This document shows, one piece after another, positions 25,483-33,196 of a stretch of DNA of 64,000 nt. Source of the stretch: Streptomyces sp. CB03234 (GTDB taxonomy: Bacteria; Actinomycetota; Actinomycetes; Streptomycetales; Streptomycetaceae); NCBI RefSeq assembly GCF_001905885.1, contig NZ_LIYH01000005.1, positions 620,001-684,000 of the forward strand. The letters are read 5' to 3'. The translations under genes were made by a program, and so were the position numbers. The notes beneath the pieces are model-generated. The model was given only the letters and a program-made list of their open reading frames with translations, did no database searches and was not told the origin of the DNA. Every line of letters starts with the position of its first letter. The first letter of the stretch is position 1.

Positions 25483-25929
25483 CTAGGCGCGCCGTTCGAG
25501 CAGGTCCTTGAGGTGCTGCTCGTTCCTCGGCAGCTCCTTCTTGACCTGCGGGCGGACGACCAGCGGCACGATCACCTTTCCGATCCCGTGCGTCTCGAAG
25601 TCCAGGTCCAGCGTCACGCGCGACCGCTCGCCGTCGCCGATCGGCTCGACCGTCCCGTGCACATGACCCCGGACGGGGCCGTCGATACCGTCCATCCGGA
25701 AGCTTCGCGGAGGGTCGTACTCGCGCATCTCCATGGTCATCGGCATCTGCCGACGACCGATCTGCCGAGTCACCCTGACCCGCGAGCCCACGCCCACGGG
25801 GGCGTCCCCTACCGGGGTGGCCGATACGGCGCTCTCCTGCCATTCGGGCAGGTGGGAGGGGTCGGTCATGTAGGAGAAGACGTCCTCGGGACGACGCGAG
25901 ATCTCGACGCTCTGCCTGATCGCGGACAT
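25483..25929 (-). CDS. SRPBCC family protein
   Basis: A 148-residue START-like protein (polyketide cyclase/dehydrase group). It opens MSAIRQSVEISRRPEDVFSYMTDP, typical for the fold, continues through PEWQESAVSA and RVRVTRQIGRRQMPM, and ends in a long helix with KKELPRNEQHLKDLLERRA. The fold binds hydrophobic ligands and the ligand is not readable. ATG at 25929 follows GGGGGCGAC; the frame is open to 26049 through the repeat region, which is not coding. It is convergent with the DUF1326 gene. Confidence 0.85.
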   Translation of the reverse strand: MSAIRQSVEISRRPEDVFSYMTDPSHLPEWQESAVSATPVGDAPVGVGSRVRVTRQIGRRQMPMTMEMREYDPPRSFRMDGIDGPVRGHVHGTVEPIGDGERSRVTLDLDFETHGIGKVIVPLVVRPQVKKELPRNEQHLKDLLERRA

Positions 25930-25987
25930 GTCGCCCCCTTTCGGGTGATTCCTACGATCAACCCTACTCGGCCGCGCCCGGCGGGTA

Positions 25988-26064
25988 GGCGTGCTGTTCA
26001 TGGTGGGCGTGTGGGCTCGCCGTGTCCCGGGGGTGGGCGTGCTGGTCATGGTGGGCGTGTGGGC
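25988..26064 (+). repeat. 48-bp tandem repeat, left end of the repeat region
   Basis: A 29-nt core beginning GGCGTGCTGTTCATGG occurs at 25988-26016 and again at 26036-26064 with one mismatch. The part 26036-26095 resembles, in inverted orientation, the tandem unit at the right end (27641-27787). Confidence 0.85.
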
Positions 26065-26101
26065 CGCCCTCTCTCCGAGTGTGGCGGGCTCCGGCGGCCC
26101 C

Positions 26102-26476
26102 TCAAGGGCGCTCCCTTCGGTCGCGTCGGCTTCGCCGATGGGCTTCGCCCACCCTTGACCGGCCGCCTCCGCCCGCCTTTTCCCACTCGGAGGGCGGCCC
26201 GGGGGAACGGGCCCACGGGGGGGGCGCCCTGCGGTGCGGGGTTCGTGGCCGAGGCGACCCGGCCGGGGCAGGCGCGGCAGTGGAATGGGGCGGCGCGGCT
26301 TGGCTAGGCGGCTGGCGGCCGTCTGTGGGTTGCGGTACAGGACCTCGCTTCGGTGGGTGGTGGGTGCGCGGCAGTGGCATGGGGTTTCTGGGGTCGGCTC
26401 GGCGTCTGCGGGTGGGTGAGGGGTCGGGGTTCAGGCGGGTGGCTGGGGTGGGTGCGGGGCTGGGCCTGGGTGTTGC
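26102..26476 (+). repeat. Left inverted-repeat arm
   Basis: Matches the reverse complement of 27271-27638. A 38-nt block at 26122-26159 is identical to the complement of 27589-27626, and 26341-26476 matches the complement of 27271-27407 at roughly 85% by eye. Between these, similarity continues with small indels, for instance an 8-nt insertion near 26112 that the right arm lacks. Confidence 0.85.
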
Positions 26477-26638
26477 CCCGCCTGGCGGCGGGGGTGGAGG
26501 CGTGGGTGTGGGTGGGCGGCTGGCTGCCCGGCTGCCCGGCCGGTCGGCTCGCGGGCCCGGTCGGGGGCCTGTGCCGCCCGTGGTTGCTCCCGGGCACCTC
26601 ACCGGCCCCGCCTGCCCCACAGGGGAAGCCCCACCCGT

Positions 26639-26774
26639 CCCCTTGGTCACAGTGGTGCCGGGGTCGGGGAGTTGTGGGCGGTGTGGGACACCTCCCCGCC
26701 GTGGTGTCGGGGGCTGTGGGTGTCCGATCCCGCCCACAACTCCGGTGAGGCGAGACGGGTGTGACTGGAGGGGG
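26639..26774 (+). repeat. Structured element, copy A
   Basis: A nested set of perfect stems: CCCC (26639-26642) with the G-run at 26770-26774; GTCACA (26646-26651) with TGTGAC (26760-26765); GGAGTTGTGGGCGG (26668-26681) with CCGCCCACAACTCC (26730-26743); GGACACC (26686-26692) with GGTGTCC (26719-26725); and CCCCG (26694-26698) with CGGGG (26708-26712). The second copy lies 354 nt downstream with the same architecture and compensatory changes. Confidence 0.8.
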
Positions 26775-26992
26775 CGGAGGGGCCCGCCCGGTGGGTCCGA
26801 TGACGTGTCCGGGGCCCTGGGGGCTGCCAGGGGAAGGGCGCGCCCCAGGAGGGTGCCGGACAGGAAGTCGGCTGGGCCTCGCCCTGGTCCCTGACGGGGC
26901 ATGACGGCCGTCGCTTGGCGCCTCGCGGGCGTGGCGTGCCGGGCTCGAGAGTCCCAGGGACCCCGCCTGCCCCACCAGGACGCCTCACTGGT

Positions 26993-27126
26993 CCCCACCG
27001 TCACACCGGTATCGGGGCTGGGGTGTTGTGGGCGGCGTGGGACACCTCCCGGCCAGGCGCATCCGGGCAGGGGTGTCCGATCCCGCACACAACCCCGGGG
27101 GGCTGTCACGGCTGTGACTGGAGGGG
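26993..27126 (+). repeat. Structured element, copy B
   Basis: Same architecture as copy A: CCCC (26993-26996)/GGGG (27123-27126); GTCACA (27000-27005)/TGTGAC (27113-27118); GTTGTG-GGCGG (27025-27035) with CCGC-A-CACAAC (27083-27093, one mismatch); GGACACC (27040-27046)/GGTGTCC (27072-27078); CCCGG (27048-27052)/CCGGG (27063-27067). In the innermost stem the fourth pair is C-G in copy A but G-C here, a covariation that keeps the pairing. Confidence 0.8.
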
Positions 27127-27270
27127 CCACCCCTTCCCGGGCTGTCCCGGGTGGGGGAGCAGCGGGGCGGCCGGACCGGCCCCGGCCCGCGCCCGAGCCG
27201 GAGACCGGACCACGCCGGGAGCTTCACCGTCCCGGGGCCCGACGTCCCCGCCGTGCCCCCGGCCGGACAG

Positions 27271-27638
27271 GGCAACACCCGGGCCCAGCCCCGCACCCAC
27301 CTCAGCCACCTGCCTGAACCCCGGCCCCTCACCCGCCCGCAGTCGCCGAACCCAGCCCAGAAGCCCCATTGCACTGAGGCGCACCCACCACTCACCGGAG
27401 CGAGGTCTTGTGCCGCAACCGGAAGACGGGCCGCAGCCGCTTAGCCGAGCCGTCACCGCCCCATTCCTCTGCCGCGCCTGCCCCGGCCGGGCCGCCTCGG
27501 CAACGAGCGCCCGGGAAGGGGCTGGCCCCCCGGGATGCCTGCTCCCGGGGCCGCCCTCCGAGAGAAAACGCGCGGGCGGAGGCGGCCTGTCAAGGGTGGG
27601 CGAAGCCCATCGGCGAAGCCGACGCGAAGCGCCCTTGA
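27271..27638 (-). repeat. Right inverted-repeat arm
   Basis: Reverse-complement partner of 26102-26476. The block 27589-27626 is a perfect 38-nt match in inverted orientation. Weaker similarity extends inward to about 27150. Confidence 0.85.
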
Positions 27639-27640
27639 CA

Positions 27641-27787
27641 GGGTGCCGGAGCCCGCGACTCTCGGGTGGGAGGGCGGCCCGGAACGGTGACGAGTACCGG
27701 ATGGCCCGCCCCTGGGGCGTGGGTTGGGGGTGCCGGAGCCCGCGACTCTCGGGAGGGAGGGCGGCCCGGAACGGTGACCAGTACCGG
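27641..27787 (+). repeat. 87-bp tandem repeat, right end of the repeat region
   Basis: A 60-nt core starting GGGTGCCGGAGCCCGCGACT occurs at 27641-27700 and at 27728-27787 with two mismatches. Its complement resembles 26036-26095 at the left end. Confidence 0.9.
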
Positions 27788-27988
27788 ACGGCCCACCCCC
27801 CGGGGGGCGTGGGGTGGGTGCCGTTCAACGCGTGTCTCGGCACCGTGAGTTACGTGCTGGTGCCCGCGCTCGGCGAACGTACCTGGTCCTTGCCCGGCGC
27901 CGACCGCCGCCGACCGCCGCCGATCGGTTCGTGCGCCCCGTGCTGCTCCACAGCACGCTGATCGCCGGCCGGCGGTCCGGCGGCTTGG

Positions 27989-28777
27989 CTACTCCCGGGT
28001 GCCTATGACGACCGTGGCGTACAGGTCCTCGCAGGTCACCACGCGCGGGGTGAGGCCGTCGGCGGCGACGACGGCCGTGGCGGTGGATGCCTGGCGCTCG
28101 CTGGTCTCGAAGAGCAGGCTGCCGCCCGGCCTGAGCCATGCCGCCGCCTCGGCGGTCACCCGGCGCAGCACGTCCAGCCCGTCCGCGCCGCCGTCCAGCG
28201 CGACGCGGGCCTCGTGGACGCGGGCCTCGGCGGGGAGCAGCTCCACCTCCTCGGTCGGTACGTAGGGAACGTTGGCGAGCAGGACGTCGACGCGGCCCCG
28301 CAGCTCGTCCGGGAGCGGCTGGTACAGGTCGCCCTCGAATACCCGCCCCCCTGCTGCCGTGACGTTCCGCCGGGCGCACCGTACGGCCGCCGGGTCGATG
28401 TCGGCCGCGTACAAGTCGGCACCGTCCAGGGCGGAGACGAGGGCGGCGCCCAGCGCGCCCGTGCCGCAGCACAGGTCGACGACCACCGCTCCGGGCGGGG
28501 CGAGGGACTCGGCCTGGGCGACGAGGAACTCGGTGCGGCGGCGTGGCACGAAGACGCCCTCGTCGACGGTGATGCGCAGGCCACGGAACTCGGCCCAGCC
28601 CAGGACGTGTTCGAGCGGGTGCCCGGCGGCGCGACGCGCGACCATCGCGTCGAGTTCGTCGTCGGTGCGGGCGGTGGACAGGAGCAACTCCGCCTCGTCC
28701 TCGGCGAATACGCAGCCAGCGGCGCGCAGCCTGGTGACGGTGGTGGAGAAGGAGAGAGGAACCGGTGTCGCGGACAT
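27989..28777 (-). CDS. PrmC-related putative protein-glutamine methyltransferase
   Basis: A 262-residue SAM-dependent methyltransferase of the HemK/PrmC group. The N-terminal helical part has RRAAGHPLEHVLGWAEFRGL, the SAM loop is VVDLCCGTGALGAAL, and the usual catalytic NPPY is NVPY (LLANVPYVP). That change matches a PrmC-related subgroup of unknown substrate rather than the housekeeping PrmC that modifies release factors. The next gene upstream on this strand is a MarR regulator 187 nt away. The start is ATG at 28777. Confidence 0.85.
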   Translation of the reverse strand: MSATPVPLSFSTTVTRLRAAGCVFAEDEAELLLSTARTDDELDAMVARRAAGHPLEHVLGWAEFRGLRITVDEGVFVPRRRTEFLVAQAESLAPPGAVVVDLCCGTGALGAALVSALDGADLYAADIDPAAVRCARRNVTAAGGRVFEGDLYQPLPDELRGRVDVLLANVPYVPTEEVELLPAEARVHEARVALDGGADGLDVLRRVTAEAAAWLRPGGSLLFETSERQASTATAVVAADGLTPRVVTCEDLYATVVIGTRE

Positions 28778-28963
28778 GGGAAGCGGAAGCCTTTCGGGAC
28801 GCCTGTGGGCGCTCCCGCGTGACTCGGTGACCTGTGTCCGTGTCCTACGAGCCGTGGGAGGGGAGAGCCCGGCCTGACCTGGCGTTGATGGGTCTCACCT
28901 CCTCGGTGGGTCTCCTGCTGAAGACGACAACACTACCCGACCGCCCTTCCCGTACCGGCCGTG

Positions 28964-29461
28964 TCAGCCGCTTCCCGTCGGGTCAACCGGCCCGGCCGCA
29001 GGGATCGGTGACGCCGTGACGGTGTCCATCACCTCCGACAGCCGCTCCAGTACTCGTGCCGTCTCGGCAAACCCCTCCTCGCCCAGCTCGGTGGCCAGGC
29101 GGGCCGCCAGTTCGGCGTGGGCGGGCTCTATGCGGGCGACCGTCACCCGGCCCAGGTGCGTCGGTGCGAGGAGCTTGGCGCGGCGGTGGGCCGGGTTGGG
29201 CAGGTACTCGGCCAGGCCCTCGTGGACCAGCAGGTCCGCGATCCGCTGCACGCTCTGCCGGGTGATGCCCATCGTGCGGGCGATCCCGGAGACCGGCAGC
29301 GGTTCGGACAGCACGGCCCCGAGGACCTGCCACCACGCGGCGGTGAGCCCGGCCGGCCTGGCCAGTTTCTCCGATACGGCGAGGAACTGGCCGTTCAGCC
29401 GGAAGACGCCGAGCGCCGTGCGGCTGAGCAGCTCCTGGAGGTCCTTTTCGAGACGGGTCAC
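28964..29461 (-). CDS. MarR-family transcriptional regulator
   Basis: A 165-residue winged-helix regulator: N-terminal helices (LQELLSRTALGVFRLNGQFLA), the helix-turn-helix at about 55-80 (VSGIARTMGITRQSVQRIAD), a wing with PNPAHRRAK, and a dimerisation C-terminus. Its GTG start overlaps the stop of the DJ-1 gene by 4 nt (GTGA), so the pair is translationally coupled. The duplicated palindrome upstream of the operon is the obvious autoregulatory site. The inducer is unknown; DJ-1 partners hint at reactive carbonyl or thiol stress. Confidence 0.9.
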   Translation of the reverse strand: MTRLEKDLQELLSRTALGVFRLNGQFLAVSEKLARPAGLTAAWWQVLGAVLSEPLPVSGIARTMGITRQSVQRIADLLVHEGLAEYLPNPAHRRAKLLAPTHLGRVTVARIEPAHAELAARLATELGEEGFAETARVLERLSEVMDTVTASPIPAAGPVDPTGSG

Positions 29462-30069
29462 GAGTTCAGTTCCTCGAAGGCGGCCGGGTCGGAGTCGTGG
29501 AACAGCCGGTACCAGGCGTCCAGCTTCGTACCCTCGAAAGCGCCCATCTTGCCGAGGACTTCGCGGGCGAAGGCGACTGGCTCCGTCGGCCCGGCGGTGA
29601 TCAGGTCGCCGTCCGTGACGGCGTCGGCCTCCACGTACCGATCGCCGCCCTTGTAGCCGGTGGCCGCGAGGTAGAAGGAGACGGCGCTGGTGTGGTCGCG
29701 GTCGTCCAGCAGCCCCTCGCGCGCCAGGCCGGCGGTCGCGCCGCATATCGCGGCCACCGGCACTCCCGCGTCGAGGAACGTCCGCGCCTTCGCGGCGAAC
29801 GGCGCCAGGTCGTCGCCCGCGTCCCACAGGTCGCCGCCCGGGAGGATCAGCAGCGCGCTGTCCTCGGGTCGCAGGTCGGTCAGGGCCAGGTCGGGCGTGA
29901 TGCGCAGTCCGCCGATGCTGGTCACCGGGTCGGTCGTGGGGCCGACCGTGCGGATGTCGTACCCGCTGCGCGCGAGCCAGGCCGTGGCGTGTCCGGTCTC
30001 CCAGTCGGCCAGCGTGTCGTAGACGGCGAGATGGACGGTCTTTCCCGGGGCGGGGGTGGTGCCGGACAT
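29458..30069 (-). CDS. DJ-1/PfpI family protein
   Basis: A 203-residue class I glutamine-amidotransferase-like protein. The nucleophile Cys lies in the elbow AAICGATAGLAR, preceded by LLILPGGDLWD, and an acidic residue near the N-terminus (DWETGHA) is placed as in DJ-1 relatives. Family members are deglycases, chaperones, isonitrile hydratases or proteases, so the activity is open. It is the first gene of an operon with the MarR regulator; GGAGG precedes the ATG. Confidence 0.88.
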   Translation of the reverse strand: MSGTTPAPGKTVHLAVYDTLADWETGHATAWLARSGYDIRTVGPTTDPVTSIGGLRITPDLALTDLRPEDSALLILPGGDLWDAGDDLAPFAAKARTFLDAGVPVAAICGATAGLAREGLLDDRDHTSAVSFYLAATGYKGGDRYVEADAVTDGDLITAGPTEPVAFAREVLGKMGAFEGTKLDAWYRLFHDSDPAAFEELNS

Positions 30070-30134
30070 GGTGGCCTCCTGAGCCCGTGCGTTCGGTCGT
30101 TCAGCCGTTCAGTCGTTCAGCCGTTCGTTGACGA

Positions 30135-30169
30135 TGACAGAATGCTGTCACATCGACAGAATGCTGTCA
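30135..30169. promoter_or_regulatory. Duplicated operator upstream of the DJ-1/MarR operon
   Basis: TGACAGAATGCTGTCA (30135-30150) is repeated as CGACAGAATGCTGTCA (30154-30169) with a 19-bp step. Each copy is an inverted repeat GACAG/CTGTC with a 4-nt centre. A minus-strand TTGACA overlaps the distal copy, consistent with promoter occlusion by MarR dimers. The aminotransferase gene starts 108 nt away on the other side. Confidence 0.85.
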
Positions 30170-30276
30170 ACATCCTTTCTCGCGCGCCCACGCCCGACAC
30201 CCTGCCGACCCCCGCGCCTTCCGGCATACAAGATGGCCATACCGGCGCCCACCAGCGCGTCCTTACCCTGGGCGGC

Positions 30277-31641
30277 ATGACCCCTCATCCCGCTCTCGCC
30301 GATCCCGAGGCCGGTGCCGCCGTCAAGGCCGCCGACCGCGCGCACGTGTTCCACTCCTGGTCCGCCCAGGGCCTGATCGACCCGCTCGCCGTCGCCGGCG
30401 CCGAAGGGGCGTACTTCTGGGACTACGACGGGAACCGCTACCTCGACTTCACCAGCGGCCTCGTCTACACCAACATCGGCTACCAGCACCCCAAGGTCGT
30501 CGCCGCGATCCAGGAGCAGGCCGCGAAGATGACGACCTTCGCGCCCGCCTTCGCCATCGACGTACGCTCCGAGGCCGCACGCCTCATCGCCGAGCGCACC
30601 CCGGGCGACCTCGACAAGATCTTCTTCACCAACGGCGGCGCCGAGGCCGTCGAGAACGCCGCCCGGATGGCCCGGCTGCACACGGGCCGCCCCAAGATCA
30701 TGAGCGCCTACCGCTCGTACCACGGCGCCACCTCCACCGCGATCAACCTCACCGGCGACCCGCGCCGCTGGGCCTCCGACACCGCCTCCGCCGGCGTCGT
30801 GCGCTTCTGGGCGCCGTTCCTCTACCGCTCGCCGTTCTACGCCGAGACCGAGGCGCAGGAGTGTGAGCGGGCCCTCCAGCACCTGGAGGACACCATCGCC
30901 TTCGAAGGGCCGGGCAGCATCGCCGCGGTCATCCTGGAGACCGTCCCCGGCACTGCCGGCATCATGACCCCGCCGCCCGGCTACCTCGCCGGCGTACGTG
31001 AGATCTGCGACCGGTACGGGATCGTCCTCATCCTCGACGAGGTCATGGCCGGCTTCGGCCGCACCGGCGCGTGGTTCGCGGCCGACCACTTCGGCGTCGT
31101 GCCCGACCTGCTGACCTTCGCCAAGGGCGTCAACTCCGGGTACGTGCCCCTCGGCGGCGTCGCCATCTCCGCCGAGATCGCCGCGACCTTCGACAAGCGC
31201 CCCTACCCCGGCGGCCTCACCTACTCGGGCCACCCGCTCGCCTGCGCCGCCGCCGTCGCCACCATCCAGGTCATGGAGGACGAGAAGGTCGTCGAGCAGG
31301 CCGCCCACCTCGGCGAGAACGTCCTCGGCCCCGGCCTCCGCGAGCTCGCCGAGCGCCACCCGTCCGTCGGCGAGGTGCGCGGCCTGGGCGCCTTCTGGGC
31401 GCTGGACCTCGTCCGGAACAAGGAGACGCGCGAGCCGCTCGTCCCGTACAACGCGACCGGCGAGGCGAACGCCCCCATGGCGGCCTTCGGCGCGGCCTGC
31501 AGGAAGAACGGCCTGTGGCCCTTCATCAACATGAACCGCACCCACGCCGTCCCCGCCTGCAACATCACCGAGGCGGAGGCCAAGGAGGGCCTCGCCGCCC
31601 TCGACGCCGCCCTCTCGGTCGCCGACGAGCACACCGCGTAA
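30277..31641 (+). CDS. Class III aminotransferase
   Basis: A 454-residue PLP enzyme of the omega-amino acid/taurine-pyruvate type. It shows YLDFTSGLVYTNIGYQHP at the N-terminus, the FTNGGAEAVENA cofactor loop, DEVMAGFGRTG (Asp to the pyridine N) and the Schiff-base Lys in LTFAKGVNSGY. It moves an amino group from an omega-amino or amine donor to a keto acid; the substrate is not readable. ATG at 30277 has TACCCT (30264-30269) 7 nt upstream, suggesting a leaderless mRNA. The following GntR gene is likely related. Confidence 0.9.
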   Translation: MTPHPALADPEAGAAVKAADRAHVFHSWSAQGLIDPLAVAGAEGAYFWDYDGNRYLDFTSGLVYTNIGYQHPKVVAAIQEQAAKMTTFAPAFAIDVRSEAARLIAERTPGDLDKIFFTNGGAEAVENAARMARLHTGRPKIMSAYRSYHGATSTAINLTGDPRRWASDTASAGVVRFWAPFLYRSPFYAETEAQECERALQHLEDTIAFEGPGSIAAVILETVPGTAGIMTPPPGYLAGVREICDRYGIVLILDEVMAGFGRTGAWFAADHFGVVPDLLTFAKGVNSGYVPLGGVAISAEIAATFDKRPYPGGLTYSGHPLACAAAVATIQVMEDEKVVEQAAHLGENVLGPGLRELAERHPSVGEVRGLGAFWALDLVRNKETREPLVPYNATGEANAPMAAFGAACRKNGLWPFINMNRTHAVPACNITEAEAKEGLAALDAALSVADEHTA

Positions 31642-31707
31642 CCGTCTCCGTACGCCCCCTCCGGCTGGCTTAAGGTGTCCGGAACCGGACGGAGGGGGCC
31701 AGAAGCC

Positions 31708-32382
31708 ATGCCCGCGAGCGGAGCTGTCACCCGCAACACCCTGCGGCAGCAGATCGCGGACGCGCTGCGTGACGAAGTGCTCGCGGGCCGTCTCCAGCCG
31801 GGGCAGGAGTTCACGGTCAAGCACATCGCCGAGCAGTACGGGGTGTCGGCGACGCCCGTACGGGAAGCGCTGGTCGACCTCACGGCACAGGGCCTGCTCG
31901 ATTCCGACCAGCACAAGGGCTTCCGCGTCCACCAGTTCTCCGTCGAGGACTACCGGGGCATGGTCGAGGCCCGCGCGCTCATCGTGGACGGCATCTTCCG
32001 CCGCCTGTGCGCCCATATGAACGCCGTCCACGGGGCGCCGCTGGTTTCGGTACGGCGGCGGGCGGAGGAGGCGGCGCGGGCGGCGCGCGCCGGGGACCTG
32101 GACGTCCTGATCGGGTACGACCTGCGGTTCTGGCGCGAGCTCAGCGGCTTCGTCGCCAACCGCTACATCGCCGACTTCCTGCACCGGCTGCGCGTCCAGG
32201 CCTGGGTGTTCGCGGTGCCGCACCTGCGCGCCGCCCGGGAGCCCGGCGCGTGGCTGTGGAAGGGCCACGAGGAGCTTGTCGACGCGGTCACGCGCGCCGA
32301 CCCCGAGGCGGTGATGGCGGTCGTCGACGCGTACAACGAGCACTCGATGCGGTGGGCCGACCATCTGGACGGGCTGCGCTGA
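31708..32382 (+). CDS. GntR-family regulator with FCD-type effector domain
   Basis: A 224-residue regulator. The winged helix lies at about 8-75 (IADALRDEVLAGRLQPGQEF, then EQYGVSATPVREALVDLTAQGLL) and the C-terminal helical FadR-type domain binds a carboxylate ligand, as suggested by the VEARALIVDGIFRRL and HEELVDAV helices. It lies 66 nt after the aminotransferase gene and may control it. GGAGGGGG precedes the ATG and a -10 like TAAGGT lies at 31670-31675. Confidence 0.88.
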   Translation: MPASGAVTRNTLRQQIADALRDEVLAGRLQPGQEFTVKHIAEQYGVSATPVREALVDLTAQGLLDSDQHKGFRVHQFSVEDYRGMVEARALIVDGIFRRLCAHMNAVHGAPLVSVRRRAEEAARAARAGDLDVLIGYDLRFWRELSGFVANRYIADFLHRLRVQAWVFAVPHLRAAREPGAWLWKGHEELVDAVTRADPEAVMAVVDAYNEHSMRWADHLDGLR

Positions 32383-32525
32383 CGGCTCGTGCCGCTCTTA
32401 CCGCCCGTGCCGTATGGGTATGGGATGTGCACTCGAGCCGCGCATTAACCTGTCCCGACTGCCCGTCCCGACCGCCCGTCCCGACCGCCTGCCGTGAACG
32501 CGAACTGAAGGAGAGCGAGTCTCCC

Positions 32526-33176
32526 TTGGCCTGTGACCTGTGGTTGGTCCCCCTCGTCGACGTGCTGTGCCACAGCCCCGACAACCCCTTCGCCGAAGAG
32601 ATCGCCGCGTACGACAAGGCCCTCACCGAGTCCGGCCTGCCGACCGTGCCCGTCTTCGCCTACATGCCGGGCCTGTCCGGCGACGTCGCGCCGGTCGCCG
32701 GCTTCGACTACGACGCCCTGCACTTCCTGCGCCGCGCCTACCTGCTGCAGATCTGCGGCCTCGCCGTCACGCCGGTCGACGAGCTGGGCGGCGACTACGA
32801 GCAGCTGCTGGAGATGTTCGAGTCGACGGCCCAGCAGTCGCACCTGGTGTGGCACTACGACCACGCGGGCGCGTACGTGCCCGTCGACTTCCCCGCGCCG
32901 CTGTCCAACGAGGAGCTGCTCGCGGGCGGCGGCCCGCTGGGCTCCGCCCAGGGCCTGCTGCGGGAGCTTGAGTACGTCGCCCCGTCGATCGGCATCGACC
33001 CCGCGAACCCCCCGGCCGCGCCGCACCCGCCGGAGCGGCCCACGGCCCTGGAGGAGCCCGCGGGGCCGATCCCGTACGACGAGAGTCCCTTCGCCCGCGA
33101 GCGCCATGTGTGGCTGGGGCTGCACGCCGCGGCGACGCGCAGCCTGGGTCAGGGCTCGATGATCATCTTCAGCTGA
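32526..33176 (+). CDS. Conserved hypothetical protein
   Basis: A 216-residue soluble acidic protein beginning LACDLWLVPLVDVLCHSPDN. I do not recognise its family beyond a sense that it is conserved in streptomycetes in this place. No transmembrane segment or catalytic motif is visible; it has a Pro-rich linker near residues 160-185 and ends SLGQGSMIIFS. TTG at 32526 is used as start with AAGGAGAG at 32508-32515; the earlier part of the frame runs through the GntR gene. It is convergent with the SLATT gene. Confidence 0.7.
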   Translation: MACDLWLVPLVDVLCHSPDNPFAEEIAAYDKALTESGLPTVPVFAYMPGLSGDVAPVAGFDYDALHFLRRAYLLQICGLAVTPVDELGGDYEQLLEMFESTAQQSHLVWHYDHAGAYVPVDFPAPLSNEELLAGGGPLGSAQGLLRELEYVAPSIGIDPANPPAAPHPPERPTALEEPAGPIPYDESPFARERHVWLGLHAAATRSLGQGSMIIFS

Positions 33177-33196
33177 TCGCGGCCCGGCCCACGGCC

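Larger units (their letters stand above)
25930..27988. other. 2-kb gene-free repeat region
   Basis: No supported gene lies here. The open frames on both strands have abnormal composition (Gly/Trp/Cys/Pro-rich), no ribosome-binding sites and mirror each other because of the inverted repeats. The region has short tandem repeats at both ends, two long inverted arms, and two direct copies of a structured element in the middle (each listed separately). The final 150 nt (27840-27988) hold a GACCGCCGCC direct duplication (27899-27918) and the hairpin GTGCTG/CAGCAC (27939-27955). Confidence 0.75.

Noticed and set aside
26022..26894. Open frame of 290 codons in the repeat region and a similar one at 27106-27843 on the other strand
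   Set aside because: They resemble each other only because of the inverted repeats; composition is extreme (Gly/Trp/Cys/Pro), and there is no ribosome-binding site or domain.
25930..27988. Possible CRISPR array or integron cassette array
   Set aside because: Repeats are long, few, inverted and not regularly spaced; no cas genes, integrase or attC-like unit is present.
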